Positions 43,353-55,580 of a DNA stretch of 64,000 bases are shown in pieces. The notes beneath the pieces are model-generated. The model made no database searches. It was given only the letters and a program-made list of their open reading frames with translations, and was not told where the DNA came from. Position numbers and translations under genes: made by a program. This DNA comes from DATBGZ01 sp036557785 (GTDB taxonomy: Bacteria; Actinomycetota; Actinomycetes; Mycobacteriales; Micromonosporaceae): positions 1 to 64,000 of the forward strand of contig DATBGZ010000014.1 in NCBI GenBank assembly GCA_036557785.1. The letters run 5' to 3'. The stretch's first letter is position 1; each line of letters opens with the position of its first letter.

Positions 43353-43984
43353 GACCGCGCCCCGGCGAGCGTGGAGAGCCAGGCGCGCAGCAGTGTGGCG
43401 CCCGCGTCGCCCGACTTCTCCGGGTGGAACTGGGTCGCGGCAAGCGGTCCCGCCTCGACCGCGGCCACGAATGGTGCACTGTGGACGGACGTAGTGACGA
43501 GCCGGCCGTCGGCGAGCGCCTCAGCCGGGTGGGCCGCGTAGGAGTGCACGAAGTAGAACCGGGTGCTCGCGTCCAGACCAGCGAAGAGCACCGATCCGGT
43601 CGGAGCCGAGACCGTGTTCCAACCCATGTGCGGCACCACCGGCGCGTCGAGCCGGGTGACCCCGCCGGGGAGCAGGCCCAGCCCCTTCGTGACCACGCCG
43701 TGCTCGTCGCCGAACTCGAAGAGGATCTGCATGCCCACGCAGATGCCGAGCACCGGGCGAGCCGCCGCGACCCGGGCGGCGATCAGCGGGCCGGCCCCGA
43801 GCGCGTCGATGCCGGCCATGCACGCGGCGAAGGCACCGACGCCGGGCACAACCAGGCCGTCCGCCGACTCGGCGTCCACAAGGGAGGGTGTCACCGTGAC
43901 GTCGGCACCGGCGCGGGCCAGGGCACGCTCCGCTGAGCGCAGGTTGCCCGAGCCGTAGTCGAGCACCACAACCCGGGCCGCCAT
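43349..43984 (-). CDS. hisH: Imidazole glycerol phosphate synthase subunit HisH
   Basis: 211-residue class I glutamine amidotransferase that feeds ammonia to HisF. The oxyanion/nucleophile segment is GICVGMQILFEFGDE with the catalytic Cys, and the His/Glu pair is in ATQFHPEKSGDAG. The N-terminal VVVLDYGSGNLRS and GVGAFAACM are typical. The ATG overlaps the hisB stop by 1 nt (TGATG) and the 3' end overlaps priA by 4 nt. Confidence 0.95.
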   Translation of the reverse strand: MAARVVVLDYGSGNLRSAERALARAGADVTVTPSLVDAESADGLVVPGVGAFAACMAGIDALGAGPLIAARVAAARPVLGICVGMQILFEFGDEHGVVTKGLGLLPGGVTRLDAPVVPHMGWNTVSAPTGSVLFAGLDASTRFYFVHSYAAHPAEALADGRLVTTSVHSAPFVAAVEAGPLAATQFHPEKSGDAGATLLRAWLSTLAGARS

Positions 43985-44628
43985 CAGAGCACGCCCTTGG
44001 TCGAGGGCACACCGCCGGCCGGGTCCTCCACGCGCACCGCGTCGCGCAGCGCGCGGGCGACCGCCTTGAACTGGCCCTCCAGCACGTGGTGCGCATCGGG
44101 TTGGGACCCCGGCCGGGCGGCCCGTACGACCACGACGTGCAGCGTGAGCCGGGCTGCGTAGCCGAAGGACTCCCAGAAGTGCCGGGCGAGGCTGGTCGGG
44201 AACAGCGGCCCGGTACCCCCGACGTAAGGGGCGAGTCCGGGTGGTTCCTCGTAGACGACGTACCCCCGCCCCGACAGGTCCACGGCGGCCTGGACCAGGA
44301 CCTCGTCGAGTGGCACGTGCACGCTGCCGAACCGCCGGATCCCCGTCTTGTCGCCCAGCGCCTGGCCCAGCGCCGCGCCCAGGGCCAACGCGGTGTCCTC
44401 CACGGTGTGGTGCGCGTCAACGTCCAGATCCCCGGAACTCCGTACGGTCAGGTCAAACCCGCCGTGCCGGCCGAGCTGGGACAGCATGTGGTCATAGAAG
44501 CCGATTCCCGTGGCGACGTCGGTCCGGCCGCTGCCGTCGACGGTCAGCTCCACTCGCACCTTCGACTCGGCGGTGTCGCGCTCGACCACCGCACGGCGTT
44601 CACCGTCGGCGGAGCGGCTACGAGCCAT
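43984..44628 (-). CDS. hisB: Imidazoleglycerol-phosphate dehydratase
   Basis: 214-residue dehydratase with the duplicated beta-alpha fold. The Mn-binding signatures are GFYDHMLSQLGRHG, DAHHTVEDTALALG and the second-half DAHHVLEGQFKAVARALRDAV. It is the monofunctional actinobacterial form, with no HisB-N phosphatase. The ATG is at 44628 (MARSRSADGERRAVVERDT), overlapping the hisC 3' end by 11 nt. Confidence 0.95.
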   Translation of the reverse strand: MARSRSADGERRAVVERDTAESKVRVELTVDGSGRTDVATGIGFYDHMLSQLGRHGGFDLTVRSSGDLDVDAHHTVEDTALALGAALGQALGDKTGIRRFGSVHVPLDEVLVQAAVDLSGRGYVVYEEPPGLAPYVGGTGPLFPTSLARHFWESFGYAARLTLHVVVVRAARPGSQPDAHHVLEGQFKAVARALRDAVRVEDPAGGVPSTKGVL

Positions 44629-45712
44629 CCGGGAGCTGCCCCATCGCCCGCAGGAACGCGTCGGTCTCCTCGGCAGTGCCGGCGCAGACCCGCAGGTGCC
44701 CGGAGATGCCGACATCGCGGACCAGCACCCCGTGGTCGAGCAGCGCCTGCCAGACGGCCTTCTCGTCGCGGAACTCTCCAAAGAGGACGAAGTTGGCGTC
44801 GCTGTCGACCGGGTGCAGGCCCAGCTCGCGCAGGCCGGTGATGATCCGGTCGCGCTGAGCCTTGATCGCCTCGACCTGGCTGAGGAAGGCCGCGGAGTGG
44901 GCCAGCGCTGCCCGGGCCGCCGCCTGGGCCAGGGACGACAGGTGGTACGGCATCCGGACCAGCTGCAGGTACTCGATCGCGTGCGGCCGGCCGATGAGGT
45001 AGCCGATCCGGGCGCCGGCCAGGCCGAAGGCCTTGCTGAGGGTGCGCGTGACGAGCAGCCGCGGGAAGCGTGGGATGAGCTCGACCGCGCTGCGCGTGCC
45101 CTCCCGCGCGAACTCGACGTAGGCCTCATCGACGATGACCACACCCGGGGTCTCCGAAGCGATGGCCGCCACGGTCTCCAGCGTGATCGCGGAACCGGTC
45201 GGGTTGTTGGGCGAGCAGACGAAGACCACGTCGGGCTGGAAGACCCGGACCTGGGCCTTGGCCTGCTCGGTGCCGAGCTGGAAGTCGCGGGTGCGGTGCC
45301 CGTCCAGCCAACTCGTCGCGGTCGCCTTGGCGAGCATGGGGTGCATCGAGTACGACGGCGAGAAGCCCATGGCGGTGCGGCCCTGGCCGCCGAAGGCGAG
45401 CAGCGCCTGCAGTTGGACCTCGTTGGACCCGTTACCGACCCAGATGTTCGCGGCGGTCGTGCCGTGCCCGACGTAGTTCGCCAGGTCCTCGCGCAGCGCG
45501 AGCGCGTCCCGGTCCGGGTAGCGGTTGAGATCGCGGACCAGCCCCCGCAGCGCCTTCTCGATGGACTCGGCGACCGCCTCGGGGACGGGGTACGGGTTCT
45601 CGTTCGTGTTCAGCCGTACGGGCACATCGATCTGGGGTGCGCCGTAGGGCGTCAGCCCGCGCAGCTCGTCCCGCAACGGAAGGTCTTCGAACGGGTCCAC
45701 CAGCGCCGCCAT
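44618..45712 (-). CDS. hisC: Histidinol-phosphate aminotransferase
   Basis: 364-residue PLP aminotransferase. Landmarks are the N-terminal LNTNENPYPVPEAV, the SNEVQLQALLAFGG loop, NNPTGSAITLETV, DEAYVEFAREG and the PLP lysine in RTLSKAFGLAGARIGYLIG. Transaminates imidazole acetol phosphate to histidinol phosphate. The ATG lies 24 nt after the hisD stop, and the gene overlaps hisB by 11 nt. Confidence 0.95.
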   Translation of the reverse strand: MAALVDPFEDLPLRDELRGLTPYGAPQIDVPVRLNTNENPYPVPEAVAESIEKALRGLVRDLNRYPDRDALALREDLANYVGHGTTAANIWVGNGSNEVQLQALLAFGGQGRTAMGFSPSYSMHPMLAKATATSWLDGHRTRDFQLGTEQAKAQVRVFQPDVVFVCSPNNPTGSAITLETVAAIASETPGVVIVDEAYVEFAREGTRSAVELIPRFPRLLVTRTLSKAFGLAGARIGYLIGRPHAIEYLQLVRMPYHLSSLAQAAARAALAHSAAFLSQVEAIKAQRDRIITGLRELGLHPVDSDANFVLFGEFRDEKAVWQALLDHGVLVRDVGISGHLRVCAGTAEETDAFLRAMGQLPDGS

Positions 45713-45736
45713 CGCGCCTCTCCTCGCTCTTCGTCC

Positions 45737-47044
45737 CTACGGCGTACTCGCGACAAACCGTACCGTGACCGCTTCCGCGTGTGCCGGGAGGTCCTCGACC
45801 TCGGCCAGTCGCACCACGTGCCCGGCCACTTCCCGCAGCGCCGCCTCGTCGTAGGCGATCACCTGCATCGGTCGCAGGAAGGTGTGTACGGACAGGCCAC
45901 CGCTGTGTCGCGCGCACCCGCCCGTGGGCAGCACGTGGTTCGAGCCCGCGCAGTAGTCGCCGAGCGATACCGGCGAGTAGGGGCCGACGAAGACCGCGCC
46001 CGCGTTGCGCACCCGCGCCGCCCAGGCCGCCGCGTCCCGGGTGTGGATCTCCAGGTGCTCAGCCCCGTACGCATCGACAACTGCGAGTCCGTCGGAGAGG
46101 CTCGCGACGAGGACCACACCCGACTGCGGACCGCGCAGCGCCGTCGCGATGCGATCGCAGTGCTTGGCCCGCGGCACCTGCCGGGCCAGCTCCTGCTCGA
46201 CCGCCTCAGCAAGCTCCACCGCCGTCGTCACCAGGACGCTCGCCGCCGACGGGTCGTGCTCGGCCTGGCTGATCAGGTCGGCCGCGACGTGCACGGGATC
46301 GGCCTGATCGTCGGCGAGGATCGCGATCTCGGTCGGCCCGGCCTCCGCGTCGATGCCCACGTGCCCGCGCACCAGGCGCTTGGCCGCGGTGACATAGATG
46401 TTGCCGGGCCCGGTGACGACATCGACCGGTTCGCACTCCCCGGCTCCGTAGGCGAACATGGCGATCGCCTGGGCGCCGCCGACGGCATAGACCTCGGTCA
46501 CTCCCAGCAGGGCGCAGGTGGCGAGCACCCGGGCATCGGGGCGGCCGGTGTCACGCTGCGGCGGGCTCGCCACGGCGATCGCGTCGACCCCGGCGATCTG
46601 GGCCGGCACCACGTTCATGACCACGCTGGACGGGTACATGGCCAGGCCGCCGGGGACGTAGAGGCCGACCCGGCGCACCGGCACGTACCGCTGGGTCACC
46701 GTGCCGCCTGGTGCCACCGGGGTCGTCACGTCGGCGGGGCGCGCCGCCGCGTGCACCAGCCGTACCCGCGCGATCGCCACCTCGAGCGCCGCCCGCACCT
46801 CGGGGTCCAGGTCGGCCAGCGCCGCCGCCAGGTCGGCCGCATCGACCCTCAGTGACCCGAGGCTCACCCCGTCGAGGCGGACCGTCGCGTCGCGGACCGC
46901 GTCGGCACCGCGCGCTCGGACATCGGCCACGATCGGTTCGACCACGGCCGCCACGGACGCCAGGTCCAGGGCCGCCCGGGGCAACAGAGCCTGCAGTGCG
47001 CCGCGGCCCGGCAGGCCGGTGCGCAGGTCCAGGCAGGTCAGCAC
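45737..47044 (-). CDS. hisD: Histidinol dehydrogenase
   Basis: 435-residue zinc enzyme that oxidises histidinol to histidine, first gene of the operon. It has the family blocks VRRVGLYVPGGLAMYPSSVVM, GPGNIYVTAAKRLV, IDAEAGPTEIAILADD, ADLISQAEHDP and SLGDYCAGSNHVLPTGG with the zinc-binding residues. Start is GTG 47044, 6 nt after a TAGACT box, so the operon is probably read from a leaderless transcript. hisG, hisI and hisE are not in this window. Confidence 0.96.
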   Translation of the reverse strand: MLTCLDLRTGLPGRGALQALLPRAALDLASVAAVVEPIVADVRARGADAVRDATVRLDGVSLGSLRVDAADLAAALADLDPEVRAALEVAIARVRLVHAAARPADVTTPVAPGGTVTQRYVPVRRVGLYVPGGLAMYPSSVVMNVVPAQIAGVDAIAVASPPQRDTGRPDARVLATCALLGVTEVYAVGGAQAIAMFAYGAGECEPVDVVTGPGNIYVTAAKRLVRGHVGIDAEAGPTEIAILADDQADPVHVAADLISQAEHDPSAASVLVTTAVELAEAVEQELARQVPRAKHCDRIATALRGPQSGVVLVASLSDGLAVVDAYGAEHLEIHTRDAAAWAARVRNAGAVFVGPYSPVSLGDYCAGSNHVLPTGGCARHSGGLSVHTFLRPMQVIAYDEAALREVAGHVVRLAEVEDLPAHAEAVTVRFVASTP

Positions 47045-47050
47045 GGCCAG

Positions 47051-47114
47051 AGTCTAGTCGCACCAGACGGCTCTCTCCTGGCCCCGGGAGCCACGAGCAC
47101 CTCGCACGTACGCT
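47051..47114. promoter_or_regulatory. Divergent promoters of the his operon and the LON-domain gene
   Basis: TAGACT on the minus strand (47051-47056) ends 6 nt before the hisD GTG; TACGCT on the plus strand (47109-47114) ends 7 nt before the GTG at 47122. Neither start has a Shine-Dalgarno sequence. No T-box or attenuator-like structure is evident in the short space. Confidence 0.55.
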
Positions 47115-47121
47115 GGCTAGC

Positions 47122-47889
47122 GTGACCGACCATGAGCGGACCGTACTGCCGCTCTTCCCCCTCGGCACGGTCCTGTTCCCCGGGCTGGTGCTTCCGCTGC
47201 GCGTCTTCGAGCAGCGCTACCGCGCCCTCGTACGGACACTGCTGAATCTGCCCGAGCCGGGGCAACGGATCTTCGGGGTGGTCGCGATCCGGCGCGGCTG
47301 GGAGGTCGCGACCGTGCCCGCCGACCGGCAGACGAGCGGCGGGGAGACGGACGGGGACGGTGCGGAGGAGCCGCTCCTCTACGACATCGGGTGCACCGCG
47401 GAGATCCGGGACGTGACCGAGCACCCGGACGGGACGTACGACATCGTCACCGTGGGGCGCCAGCGGTACGCCATCGGTGAGCGGGTCGCCTCGCCGGAGC
47501 CGTACGCCCAGGCCGAGGTGGCCTTCCTGCCCGAGCAGCCGGGCCCGGATGGCGACGCGGATGAGCTCGGGCCGCGCGTGCTCGCCGCGTTCCGCGTCTA
47601 CCTGCGCGCGTTCCGCGGGGCGGCCGAGAATGGGCCCTCGGCACCGAATGGACGCGAGGCCGCCGGCGAGGAGCAGTTGCCGGGCGACCCGGTCGTGCTC
47701 TCCCATCTCGTCGCCGCCACCGCGTCCCTGCGCCTGGCTGACCGGCAGGCGCTGCTCGCCGCACCCGATACCGCGACCCGCCTGCGCGACGAACTACGGC
47801 TGCTGCGCCACGAGACCTGGCTGCTCACTCGGACGCGGGCGGTGCCGGCGAATCTGCCGGACCTGCCGATCCGCCCGGGTCCGAACTAG
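47122..47889 (+). CDS. LON-substrate-binding-domain protein
   Basis: 255-residue protein with the N-terminal LON domain but no AAA+ or protease part. Typical segments are LPLFPLGTVLFPGLVLPLRVFEQRYRALV (read as LPLFPLGTVLFPG and LPLRVFEQRYR) and GCTAEIRDVTEHPDGTYDIV with GRQRYAI. Such proteins are widespread in actinobacteria and probably bind unfolded proteins or regulate a protease; no catalysis is known. The GTG 47122 is supported by the -10 box. The 3' end overlaps the convergent DUF2567 gene by 65 nt. Confidence 0.9.
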   Translation: MTDHERTVLPLFPLGTVLFPGLVLPLRVFEQRYRALVRTLLNLPEPGQRIFGVVAIRRGWEVATVPADRQTSGGETDGDGAEEPLLYDIGCTAEIRDVTEHPDGTYDIVTVGRQRYAIGERVASPEPYAQAEVAFLPEQPGPDGDADELGPRVLAAFRVYLRAFRGAAENGPSAPNGREAAGEEQLPGDPVVLSHLVAATASLRLADRQALLAAPDTATRLRDELRLLRHETWLLTRTRAVPANLPDLPIRPGPN

Positions 47890-48541
47890 CGCCGGGGTGC
47901 AGCTGACCTTCGTACGGAGGCCCCAGCGTCTGGGGCGCGCCGGGCTCCTCACCCACCCGCGCTGACATCGGGCGCAGACCTGAGTCACTGGAGAACCCGG
48001 CGAGCGTGGTGTAGGCGATCGCGGCGCTCAGCGGCTGCGCGAGAACGACGCCGGTCAGCTTCGGCGGCCACAGGTGCGTCCGGTCCAGGCCGGTGATCCG
48101 CAGCGAGAGGGGGGCGTCCAGGTGCGACCCGACCGGAACCGTCCGGGCCAGCGCCTCGAAGTGCGTCTGATCGATGCGTACGCCCAGCCACCAGGCCAGC
48201 CACGCGCCGATCAACGACCCGAGCACGAGGCCGACCAGCATGGCCACGCCGCGGTACCGGCGTAGCACGATCCAGGCCAGCACCCCGAGCAGCAGCCCCG
48301 CGCCCAAGCCCAGAAACAGGAACCAGCCGTCGGCCGCGATCGCCTGCTCGGGCTCGGCGTCGGCATAGACGAAGCCCTGGTCGACCCTGATGATCTGAAT
48401 CCGCGGCGTCACGACCCGCCAGAACTCGCCCAGCCCAAGCCCGAGCACGCTGATGACGACGAGCACGATCCCCGCGACACCGATAGCGGCACGGTGGTGC
48501 GGGCCCGAGCGCGGTGCCGGGACATCGGCAGGAAGGCTCAC
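47825..48541 (-). CDS. DUF2567 membrane protein
   Basis: 238 residues with an N-terminal helix (VAGIVLVVISVLGLGLGEFW), then two further helices (LFLGLGAGLLLGVLAWIVL and MLVGLVLGSLIGAWLAWWLGV) and a fourth near LAQPLSAAIAYTTLAG, plus a Pro/Ser/Gly-rich tail of about 40 residues. This fits actinobacterial DUF2567 proteins of unknown function. The GTG at 48541 is preferred because AGGA lies about 9 nt upstream; ATG 48559 is an alternative. Confidence 0.68.
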   Translation of the reverse strand: MSLPADVPAPRSGPHHRAAIGVAGIVLVVISVLGLGLGEFWRVVTPRIQIIRVDQGFVYADAEPEQAIAADGWFLFLGLGAGLLLGVLAWIVLRRYRGVAMLVGLVLGSLIGAWLAWWLGVRIDQTHFEALARTVPVGSHLDAPLSLRITGLDRTHLWPPKLTGVVLAQPLSAAIAYTTLAGFSSDSGLRPMSARVGEEPGAPQTLGPPYEGQLHPGASSDPGGSAGPADSPAPPASE

Positions 48542-48604
48542 CCGGCTATCCTGCCGCATCCTTGCTGGGCATGTGCTGTCAGCGGCTGCCCTGCGCAGCC
48601 CCGT

Positions 48605-48610
48605 TACACT
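48605..48610 (+). promoter_or_regulatory. -10 box (TACACT), leaderless-type start
   Basis: TACACT ends 7 nt before GTG 48618 of the DUF3152 gene; no Shine-Dalgarno sequence. Confidence 0.5.
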
Positions 48611-48617
48611 GCCCGGC

Positions 48618-49550
48618 GTGCGTCGCCTGCTCAACACCGTGGTCGGCCTGCGGCATCGCGCCGGCTTCACGCCCGCGGTGGCCGCCATCGCAGCGGCGAT
48701 GCTCGTGGCCCTGGTGGTCGTCAACGTGACCCGCTCAGAGCCCGGGAGCCTTCGGCCCGTGGCGCTGCCAACCACATCCGCGACGCCCGAGCCGACGGAG
48801 ACGGTCGCGCCCGAGCCGACCGACGAGGCGACGCAGGCGCCGCGCGACGAGGGTAAAGACGATGGCGGCGCGAACCTCCCGCCGCTGCAGCTCACCACCC
48901 CACCAGGGGGCTCCGGGACCTGGGGCTACGCGAACGGCACCGGCCCCCTGCTCGGGACCAAGGGGTCGGTGCTCACGTACCGGGTCGCGGTCGAGGACGG
49001 ACTGCCGATCTCGGTCGCCGCGTTCACTGCGATGGTCGACGATGATCTCGGCGACCCGCGCGGCTGGACCGGGAACGGCGAGCGGCGGTTCCGGCGGGTC
49101 TCCGGCTCGTCCACCTCGAGCTTCACGGTGTATCTGGCCAGCCCGTGGACCGCCTACCGCCTGTGCATGCCGCTGGTGAACATCCTGATCGGCGGCGTGC
49201 CGTACACCAGTTGCCAGAACGGCCCGCGAGTGGTCATCAACGCCGACCGCTACTTCGGCGGGTCCAAGGGTCGGTTCACGGGCTCGCTCGACGTCTACCG
49301 GCACTACGTGATCAACCACGAGGTCGGGCACCGGCTGGGCAAGTCGCACGAGCACTGCCCGGGCACCGGAAAGCTCGCCCCAGTCATGCAGCAGCAGACG
49401 CTGCGGATGGAAGGCTGCAAGCCCAACCCCTGGCCCTACCCCAACAACCCGGCTCCGACCACGCCGCCGCCGACCACGCCATCGCCGACCACGCCGCCAC
49501 CGACCTCGCCACCGCCGACCACGACGATGCCCCCAACGACCGAGCCCTAG
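48618..49550 (+). CDS. DUF3152 secreted putative metalloprotease, paralogue 1
   Basis: 310 residues: an N-terminal signal/anchor helix (VAAIAAAMLVALVVVNVT), an acidic Pro/Thr linker, a catalytic-looking domain (about 95-275) and a tail of TTPPP/TTPSP repeats. The domain contains the HExxH-type motif NHEVGHRLGKSHEHCPGTG, where two His and a Glu plus the following His suggest a metzincin-like zinc site, and ends VMQQQTLRMEGCKPNPWPYP. DUF3152 is exported in actinobacteria; protease activity is inferred from the motif. A second copy follows directly. Confidence 0.8.
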   Translation: MRRLLNTVVGLRHRAGFTPAVAAIAAAMLVALVVVNVTRSEPGSLRPVALPTTSATPEPTETVAPEPTDEATQAPRDEGKDDGGANLPPLQLTTPPGGSGTWGYANGTGPLLGTKGSVLTYRVAVEDGLPISVAAFTAMVDDDLGDPRGWTGNGERRFRRVSGSSTSSFTVYLASPWTAYRLCMPLVNILIGGVPYTSCQNGPRVVINADRYFGGSKGRFTGSLDVYRHYVINHEVGHRLGKSHEHCPGTGKLAPVMQQQTLRMEGCKPNPWPYPNNPAPTTPPPTTPSPTTPPPTSPPPTTTMPPTTEP

Positions 49551-49652
49551 CCCGCACCGTCGGGCCGGGGTACCGGGCGAGTCGTCCGGCTCGGCAGAAC
49601 CGGGATGACACGCCCGACCGATCGCCTGCCGGGCATACTGGCTACCGATCGA

Positions 49653-49658
49653 TACGGT
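49653..49658 (+). promoter_or_regulatory. -10 box (TACGGT), leaderless-type start
   Basis: TACGGT ends 6 nt before GTG 49665, the preferred start of the second DUF3152 gene. Confidence 0.45.
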
Positions 49659-49664
49659 ACTGAC

Positions 49665-50495
49665 GTGGTTCGCGTTGTCGCTCCGATCAGCCGGAGAGTC
49701 TGGCGCGCCGGAGCCGCAGCGCTCACCAGCGCGGCATTCGTGGCGCTCACCGTCTACTTCGTCATCGTCGTGACCGGCGGCACAACTGTCCAGGCGGCGA
49801 CCGCACCGCCCTTGCCGGCGCCTGACGCGGTGCCGGCGACGGCGGTGACCGCCTGGCCCTCGAAGCCGTCCCCGATCCGGCTGCCCACCACCTTCACGCT
49901 GACGCCGACGTCTCCACGGACCGTGCCGCCAACCACCCCGTCGAGCACGGGCAAGTGGCGCTACGCCAACACCTCGGCCTCGTACGGCTCGAAGGGACCG
50001 TTGCGCACGTTCCGGATCGCGGTGGAGAACAACCTGAGCGTGAGCGTCACCGACTTCACGGCGAAGGTCCGAACCGCCCTGTTCGATCCGCGCAGCTGGG
50101 CCGGCAACGGCGATGTCCACTGGCACCTGGTACCGGGTAGCTCATCGTCGAATTTCACTATCTACCTGGCCAGCCCCAGCACGGCCTACACCATGTGCCG
50201 CAGCGGTGGCCTCGACATCCGCCGCAACGGGGTTCCCTACACGTCGTGCCGGGTCGGCGCGATGGTCGTGATCAACTACAACCGCTATCTGCACAACGCC
50301 AGCGCGTTCGCCAACGCTGGTGGCAGCCTGACCGCGTACCGCGAGATGGTGATCAACCACGAGGTGGGTCATTACCTGGGGCATGGCCACCTGCACTGTC
50401 CAGGCTCGGGCAAGCTCGCCCCGGTCATGCAGCAGCAGACCCTGGACATGCAGGGCTGCAAACCCAACCCCTGGCCCTACCCCAAGAACGCGTAG
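49665..50495 (+). CDS. DUF3152 secreted putative metalloprotease, paralogue 2
   Basis: 276 residues: signal/anchor helix (AALTSAAFVALTVYFVIVVTGG), a Thr/Pro-rich linker, and a domain with NHEVGHYLGHGHLHCPGSG and VMQQQTLDMQGCKPNPWPYP. The HExxHxxGxxH-like pattern is kept, so it is as likely to be active as paralogue 1. It lacks the C-terminal Thr-Pro tail. The two domains differ mainly in the loop between SWAGNGDVHWHLV and the metal motif. Start GTG 49665 is favoured by its -10 box; the upstream ATG 49605 is in frame and possible. Confidence 0.8.
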   Translation: MVRVVAPISRRVWRAGAAALTSAAFVALTVYFVIVVTGGTTVQAATAPPLPAPDAVPATAVTAWPSKPSPIRLPTTFTLTPTSPRTVPPTTPSSTGKWRYANTSASYGSKGPLRTFRIAVENNLSVSVTDFTAKVRTALFDPRSWAGNGDVHWHLVPGSSSSNFTIYLASPSTAYTMCRSGGLDIRRNGVPYTSCRVGAMVVINYNRYLHNASAFANAGGSLTAYREMVINHEVGHYLGHGHLHCPGSGKLAPVMQQQTLDMQGCKPNPWPYPKNA

Positions 50496-50510
50496 GGGCA
50501 ACGGCAGCGC

Positions 50511-50517
<7 letters not shown>
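50489..50517. terminator. Hairpin carrying both stop codons of two convergent genes
   Basis: CGCGTAGG (50489-50496) and CCTACGCG (50510-50517) form a perfect 8-bp stem with a 13-nt loop. The TAG stop of the DUF3152 gene lies in the left arm and that of dnaE in the right arm. Confidence 0.5.
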
Positions 50518-54047
<3,530 letters not shown>

Positions 54048-54225
54048 CTGTCCACCTCCCGGGCCTGGCGGCGGTCTCGATCACAACCGCGAAGGGGAGC
54101 GTAGTCCGGGGCTCCGACGACCTCGGGCAACGACACGGCCTGCGCGGGCATGGGCACCGACCGCGGCAAAGGCGCGCGATGAGCGCGGACTCGACGGTCG
54201 AGAAGCCGACACCAGAACGGACCGC

Positions 54226-55455
54226 TCAGGGCTGACCGAAGGGCTCCATGATCACCGCGGCGGCCTCCAGCCAGGCCTCGCGGGTGGGCTGAGCCAGGAC
54301 GGTGTGGTCGATCCATCCACCCTGTTCGAGGACCGGGTCGTAAGGAACGATGCAGACCGCGCGGTTGCGCCCCCGGAAGTGCCGGATCAGGTCATCCTGC
54401 ATCGGGCCTGGCCGGGGCGTGGTCATCGAGATGACCGTGACCGCGTTCGCGACCAGCTCCTCCCGGCCCGCCTCGACCAGGACATCCATCATCCAGTCGG
54501 CGCTGAACGCGGAGTCCTCGCGCGGCACGGTGGTGATGACGAGCTGGTCGGCGGTCTCCAGGATGGTCCGCCAGTTGCCGCTCTCCACATTGTTACCTGT
54601 GTCGACGCAGATAACTTCATGGGTGCGGGTGAGCAGGTCGAGCACGCGGCGGACCGTGGGCGGGTCCAGGCGCCACGAGAACCGAGGGTCCTCCTCGCCA
54701 GCGAGCACGTCGTAGGTGCCGTCGGACGCGTGCCGTAGGAAGTCGTCGATCCGGCTCGCCAGGGACTGACCGGTGTTGAGCTCCACCTCGGCCAGCTCCG
54801 CGACGAGGTGCCGGATCGTGCGCGCGTGACGAGCGCTGCCGGCGCGCAGGCCAAGGGTTCCGCGCAGCTCGTTGTCGTCCCAGGCGACCACCCCGCGGCC
54901 CCGGGCACCGCCGATCGCGGCGGCCGCGAGGACCGTGGCGGTCGTCTTGTGCACGCCGCCCTTGGGGTTGGCGAACGCGACGACCCGCGGCACGCCGAGG
55001 TTGCGGCGCAGGATCCGCACCGCCCGCTCGGCCGGGCTGCCGGGCGTCACGGCCACCCCGAGCGGTGCGCTGGACGGTGGCGGCAGCGGCCCGGCCGCGG
55101 CGCCGGATCTGGTCGCTGCGCCGTCGGGCGGCGCGGGAGCAGGCGGGTACGCCGGGGGCGGGGTGTACGCCGGAGGTGGAGCGTATGCGGGAGGTGGGGC
55201 GTACGCGGGCGGCGGTGTGTATGCCGGGGCCGGTCGCCCGCCCGCGGGCGGGTAGGGGGCAGGTTGGTAGCCGGCGGGCGGCAACGCCGCGGGGAAGACC
55301 GCGGTGGCGTCATCGGCCCGTTGCGCGGGAAGGTTCGGCGGCTCCTGCTCTTCTGGCTCAGCGGATCGGCCGCGCCCCGTCGCCCGCTCGAGAATCGTGC
55401 GCCACCGGCCAGACGACTCGCCGGCGGCCCGGCTCCATCCGGTGTCGGTCCCCAC
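54226..55455 (-). CDS. MinD/ParA-like ATPase with proline-rich N-terminus
   Basis: 409 residues: a disordered N-terminal third with repeated PPPAYA/T units (about 78-104), then a deviant-Walker ATPase (about 157-409). The P-loop is PKGGVHKTT (164-172), where His stands in for the usual Gly of KGGVGKTT. Other features are AWDDNELRGTLGLR and the Walker B-like ICVDTGNNV. Related actinobacterial proteins act near secretion or cell-division machinery, but this one has no such neighbour. The start is GTG 55455 behind a GGAGAGGG site. Confidence 0.75.
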   Translation of the reverse strand: MGTDTGWSRAAGESSGRWRTILERATGRGRSAEPEEQEPPNLPAQRADDATAVFPAALPPAGYQPAPYPPAGGRPAPAYTPPPAYAPPPAYAPPPAYTPPPAYPPAPAPPDGAATRSGAAAGPLPPPSSAPLGVAVTPGSPAERAVRILRRNLGVPRVVAFANPKGGVHKTTATVLAAAAIGGARGRGVVAWDDNELRGTLGLRAGSARHARTIRHLVAELAEVELNTGQSLASRIDDFLRHASDGTYDVLAGEEDPRFSWRLDPPTVRRVLDLLTRTHEVICVDTGNNVESGNWRTILETADQLVITTVPREDSAFSADWMMDVLVEAGREELVANAVTVISMTTPRPGPMQDDLIRHFRGRNRAVCIVPYDPVLEQGGWIDHTVLAQPTREAWLEAAAVIMEPFGQP

Positions 55456-55580
55456 GCTGACCCTCTCCAGCCGTTTGTCTTGTGCGCGCGCCGCGTCCCG
55501 CGACGGCAGGACCAGACTACCGGCTGTTGGGGAATGCACTCGACGAAGCCGACGGCGCGCGCGGCTGACCCCGCCCGGCA

